This document shows positions 62,112 to 64,000 of a stretch of DNA of 64,000 bases, one piece after another. This DNA is from an uncultured Flavobacterium sp. GTDB taxonomy: Bacteria; Bacteroidota; Bacteroidia; Flavobacteriales; Flavobacteriaceae. The stretch is from positions 1,302,001 to 1,366,000 of the forward strand of contig NZ_OX638201.1 of assembly GCF_951805225.1 (NCBI RefSeq). The letters run 5' to 3'. The position numbers were made by a program, and so were the translations under genes. The notes under the pieces were generated by a model. It was not told the DNA's origin and searched no databases. It was given only the letters and a program-made list of their open reading frames with translations. Position 1 is the stretch's first letter; each line of letters opens with the position of its first letter.

Positions 62112-62153
62112 GAATAGAAAATAGAAGAAAGAGCAAAGAAGAAAGAAAATAAA
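62112..62153. repeat. heptamer array, leuA-leuB spacer
   Basis: Six heptamers (AGAATAG, AAAATAG, AAGAAAG, AGCAAAG, AAGAAAG, AAAATAA) run in phase from 62112. Units AAAATAG and AAGAAAG are the same words as in the hisF-hisIE array. Confidence 0.78.
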
Positions 62154-62190
62154 CAAAAATAGGGTTTAAATACATAAAGAACGAGACGTT

Positions 62191-63309
62191 ATGAATTTGA
62201 AAATAGCAGTTTTACCAGGAGACGGAATTGGACCAGAGGTAATTTTACAAGCCAAAAAAGCCTTATATGCAATAGGCGAAGTGTATAATCATGAATTTGT
62301 TTTTGAAGAGGCGCTTATGGGAGCGATCGCTATCGATAAAACAGGAAGTCCGTTGCCGGAGCAAACGCTAAATCTGTGTTTGAATACAGATGCAGTTTTG
62401 TTTGGTGCAATTGGAGATCCTAAATATGATAATAATCCAAATGCAAAAGTTCGTCCGGAGCAAGGATTATTGAAGCTTCGAAAAGAACTGGGTTTGTTTG
62501 CTAATATTCGTCCTATAAAACCTTATAAATCATTGCTTGATGCTTCTCCTTTAAAAAGAGAAATTATCGAAGGTGCTGATTTTACAATTTTCAGAGAATT
62601 AACTGGTGGAGCTTATTTTGGAGCTAAAACTCTAAATGAAGAAGGAACTCACGCTTCAGATTTATGTGAATATTCAGAAGAAGAAATTACAAGAATTGCA
62701 CATTTAGCTTTTAAATCGGCACAAAACCGACGCAAAAAACTAACAATGGTGGACAAAGCAAATGTTTTGGAAACTTCTAGATTGTGGAGAAAAGTCGTTC
62801 AGAATGTGAGCGTAAACTATCCGGATGTAGCTTTAGACTTTTTATTTGTGGATAATGCAGCAATGCAGATTATCTTAAATCCGAAGCAATTTGATGTGAT
62901 TTTGACAGAGAATTTATTTGGAGATATTTTATCAGATGAAGCAAGTGTAATTACAGGTTCTATCGGATTATTAGCTTCGGCTTCTTTAGGAGAAAAAAAT
63001 GCTTTGTTTGAGCCAATTCACGGTTCTTATCCACAGGCAAAAGGAAAAAATATTGCGAATCCAATTGCTTCAATTTTATCAGCAGCAATGTTGTTAGAGC
63101 ATTTCGGATTGTTTGCAGAAGCAAATGTGATTTATAAAGCTGTTGAAAAAGCAATTGAATACAAAGTTGTTACGGTTGATTTAAAAGCAGATTCAAAATT
63201 TGGCACAAATGAAGTAGGGGAGTTTGTTTCTAATTTCATTTTTAGCAAAGATGACTTGTTATATTTCAATAATGACAATGTAAGTATCGGTCAATCTACA
63301 ATAGTTTAG
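62191..63309 (+). CDS. leuB: 3-isopropylmalate dehydrogenase
   Basis: The 372-residue protein has the beta-decarboxylating dehydrogenase motifs: IAVLPGDGIGPEV at the start, RELTGGAYFGAKT with catalytic Tyr, TMVDKANVLETSRLWRKVV with catalytic Lys, NLFGDILSDEASVITGSIG with metal-binding Asp, and FEPIHGSYPQAKGKNIANP. It oxidises and decarboxylates 3-isopropylmalate with NAD. It follows leuA by 91 nt. leuC and leuD are not in the window. Confidence 0.96.
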   Translation: MNLKIAVLPGDGIGPEVILQAKKALYAIGEVYNHEFVFEEALMGAIAIDKTGSPLPEQTLNLCLNTDAVLFGAIGDPKYDNNPNAKVRPEQGLLKLRKELGLFANIRPIKPYKSLLDASPLKREIIEGADFTIFRELTGGAYFGAKTLNEEGTHASDLCEYSEEEITRIAHLAFKSAQNRRKKLTMVDKANVLETSRLWRKVVQNVSVNYPDVALDFLFVDNAAMQIILNPKQFDVILTENLFGDILSDEASVITGSIGLLASASLGEKNALFEPIHGSYPQAKGKNIANPIASILSAAMLLEHFGLFAEANVIYKAVEKAIEYKVVTVDLKADSKFGTNEVGEFVSNFIFSKDDLLYFNNDNVSIGQSTIV

Positions 63310-63391
63310 ATTTTTTATTAAAATAATGAATTAAATAACAAGAAGTATGTAAAATGTTGAGATTTTATTTTTTTAGTCCTATAAGTTTTCA

Positions 63392-63399
63392 TACTTTTG
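63392..63399 (+). promoter_or_regulatory. -7 element of the ilv leader
   Basis: TACTTTTG fits TAnnTTTG and would start transcription about 14 nt before the leader peptide ATG. It lies 83 nt after the leuB stop, so ilvD can be transcribed apart from leuB. Confidence 0.6.
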
Positions 63400-63418
63400 T
63401 GACACTAAAAAATAAAAG

Positions 63419-63493
63419 ATGCAAATCTCAATTATTATTACTTCTGTCGTTGTTGTCAATGTGTTTAGCACATCTGCATCGGGAATGGTATAA
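63419..63493 (+). CDS. ilv operon leader peptide
   Basis: A 24-codon frame has Ile at positions 3, 5, 6 and 7 and Val at 10, 11, 12, 13, 15 and 24, with IIIT and VVVVNV runs and no Leu. It lies between a -7 element and an intrinsic terminator in front of ilvD. This is the pattern of ribosome-mediated attenuation, here tuned to isoleucine and valine charging. It is too short for normal gene calling. Confidence 0.88.
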   Translation: MQISIIITSVVVVNVFSTSASGMV

Positions 63494-63517
63494 ATATAAT
63501 TGAAAAACTATATTACA

Positions 63518-63547
63518 AACCTTCCAAATACTGGAAGGTTTTTTTTT
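63518..63547 (+). terminator. ilv attenuator terminator
   Basis: AACCTTCCA (63518-63526) pairs perfectly with TGGAAGGTT (63532-63540) across 5 nt and is followed by seven more T. It lies 25 nt after the leader peptide stop and 29 nt before ilvD. Confidence 0.92.
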
Positions 63548-63576
63548 GAATAAAAATTAAAATAAATAATACAATA

Positions 63577-64000
63577 ATGGAATTAAATAAGTACAGCAAA
63601 ACCATCACTCAAGATCAAACACAACCTGCTGCGCAAGCGATGTTGTACGGTATTGGTTTAACTGAAGAAGATTTAGCAAAAGCACAAGTTGGTATTGTGA
63701 GCATGGGTTACGATGGTAATACATGTAATATGCACTTGAACGATTTAGCAAAAGATGTTAAAAAAGGTGTTTGGGATGTAAATCTGGTCGGACTTATTTT
63801 TAATACCATTGGTGTCAGTGACGGAATTTCAAACGGAACTGAAGGAATGCGTTATTCATTAGTTTCTCGTGATGTAATTGCAGATTCTATCGAGACAGTT
63901 GCGGGAGCACAATGGTACGATAGTATTATTGCAATTCCTGGTTGTGATAAAAATATGCCTGGAGCGTTGATCGCAATGGGAAGATTAAACCGTCCGTCTC
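63577..64000 (+). CDS. ilvD: dihydroxy-acid dehydratase, N-terminal part (runs off the window)
   Basis: The frame opens MELNKYSKTITQDQTQPAAQ and shows the IlvD motifs AMLYGIGLTEEDLAKAQVGI, WDVNLVGLIFNTIGVSDGIS, MRYSLVSRDVIADSIE and the iron-sulfur Cys in IPGCDKNMPGALIAMGRLNRPS. It dehydrates dihydroxy acids to the 2-oxo acids of valine and isoleucine. About 141 residues are in the window; the C-terminal part is outside. Confidence 0.95.
   Translation, partial: MELNKYSKTITQDQTQPAAQAMLYGIGLTEEDLAKAQVGIVSMGYDGNTCNMHLNDLAKDVKKGVWDVNLVGLIFNTIGVSDGISNGTEGMRYSLVSRDVIADSIETVAGAQWYDSIIAIPGCDKNMPGALIAMGRLNRPS

Overview
The window is AT-rich DNA from a member of Bacteroidota, almost certainly a Flavobacterium-type flavobacterium. 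The evidence is the LpxC-FabZ fusion gene, PorX, type IX secretion (T9SS) sorting domains of types A and B, an ECF sigma/FecR/SusC/SusD cluster, TAnnTTTG promoter elements, and the general lack of Shine-Dalgarno sequences. No rRNA, tRNA, CRISPR array, transposase or prophage was seen.

Layout. (1) 1-3394, minus strand: the 5' end of alanine dehydrogenase, a GNAT acetyltransferase, a small secreted protein, tsaE, and the T9SS regulator porX. (2) 3616-11786, plus strand: an HD phosphohydrolase, then the lipid A/fatty acid block lpxD, lpxC-fabZ, lpxA, efp, a second lpxD-like gene, an NTF2-like protein, sucD and a small GIY-YIG-like protein. (3) 11912-22761: three paralogous leucine-rich-repeat proteins with T9SS type A tails, with a large type B T9SS adhesin on the opposite strand between copies 2 and 3. 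(4) 23025-32633: ECF sigma factor, anti-sigma, SusC with STN domain, SusD, a zinc metallohydrolase lipoprotein and a DUF4302-like lipoprotein. This is a nutrient uptake locus controlled from the cell surface. (5) 32844-47587: a double-glycine-type small peptide, fabG behind a structured RNA leader, membrane proteins, a LysR/YeiH pair, a GH5 glycosidase, a zinc phospholipase/nuclease-like protein, an LtaS-like phosphoglycerol transferase and a two-component system. (6) 47728-55706: the complete histidine operon hisGDCBHAF(IE) behind a His-rich leader peptide and terminator. (7) 55936-60768: a CBM9-like protein, an M1 peptidase, a Cys-rich double-glycine peptide and a helical protein. (8) 60918-64000: leuA, leuB, an Ile/Val-rich leader peptide with terminator, and the start of ilvD.

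Two layers stand out beyond the genes. First, there are two clear amino-acid attenuators, his and ilv, each with promoter, leader peptide and terminator. Second, most short spacers, including all seven inside the his operon, are filled by degenerate arrays of 7-, 8- or 10-nt words. These are usually arranged as two inverted arms, often start inside the upstream gene's last codons and stop just before the next start codon. Several word families recur at distant places in the window. Other repeats include a 30-bp-arm inverted repeat, a 43-nt palindromic repeat on both sides of the Cys-rich peptide gene, and four 17-bp palindromes spaced about 50 bp apart.
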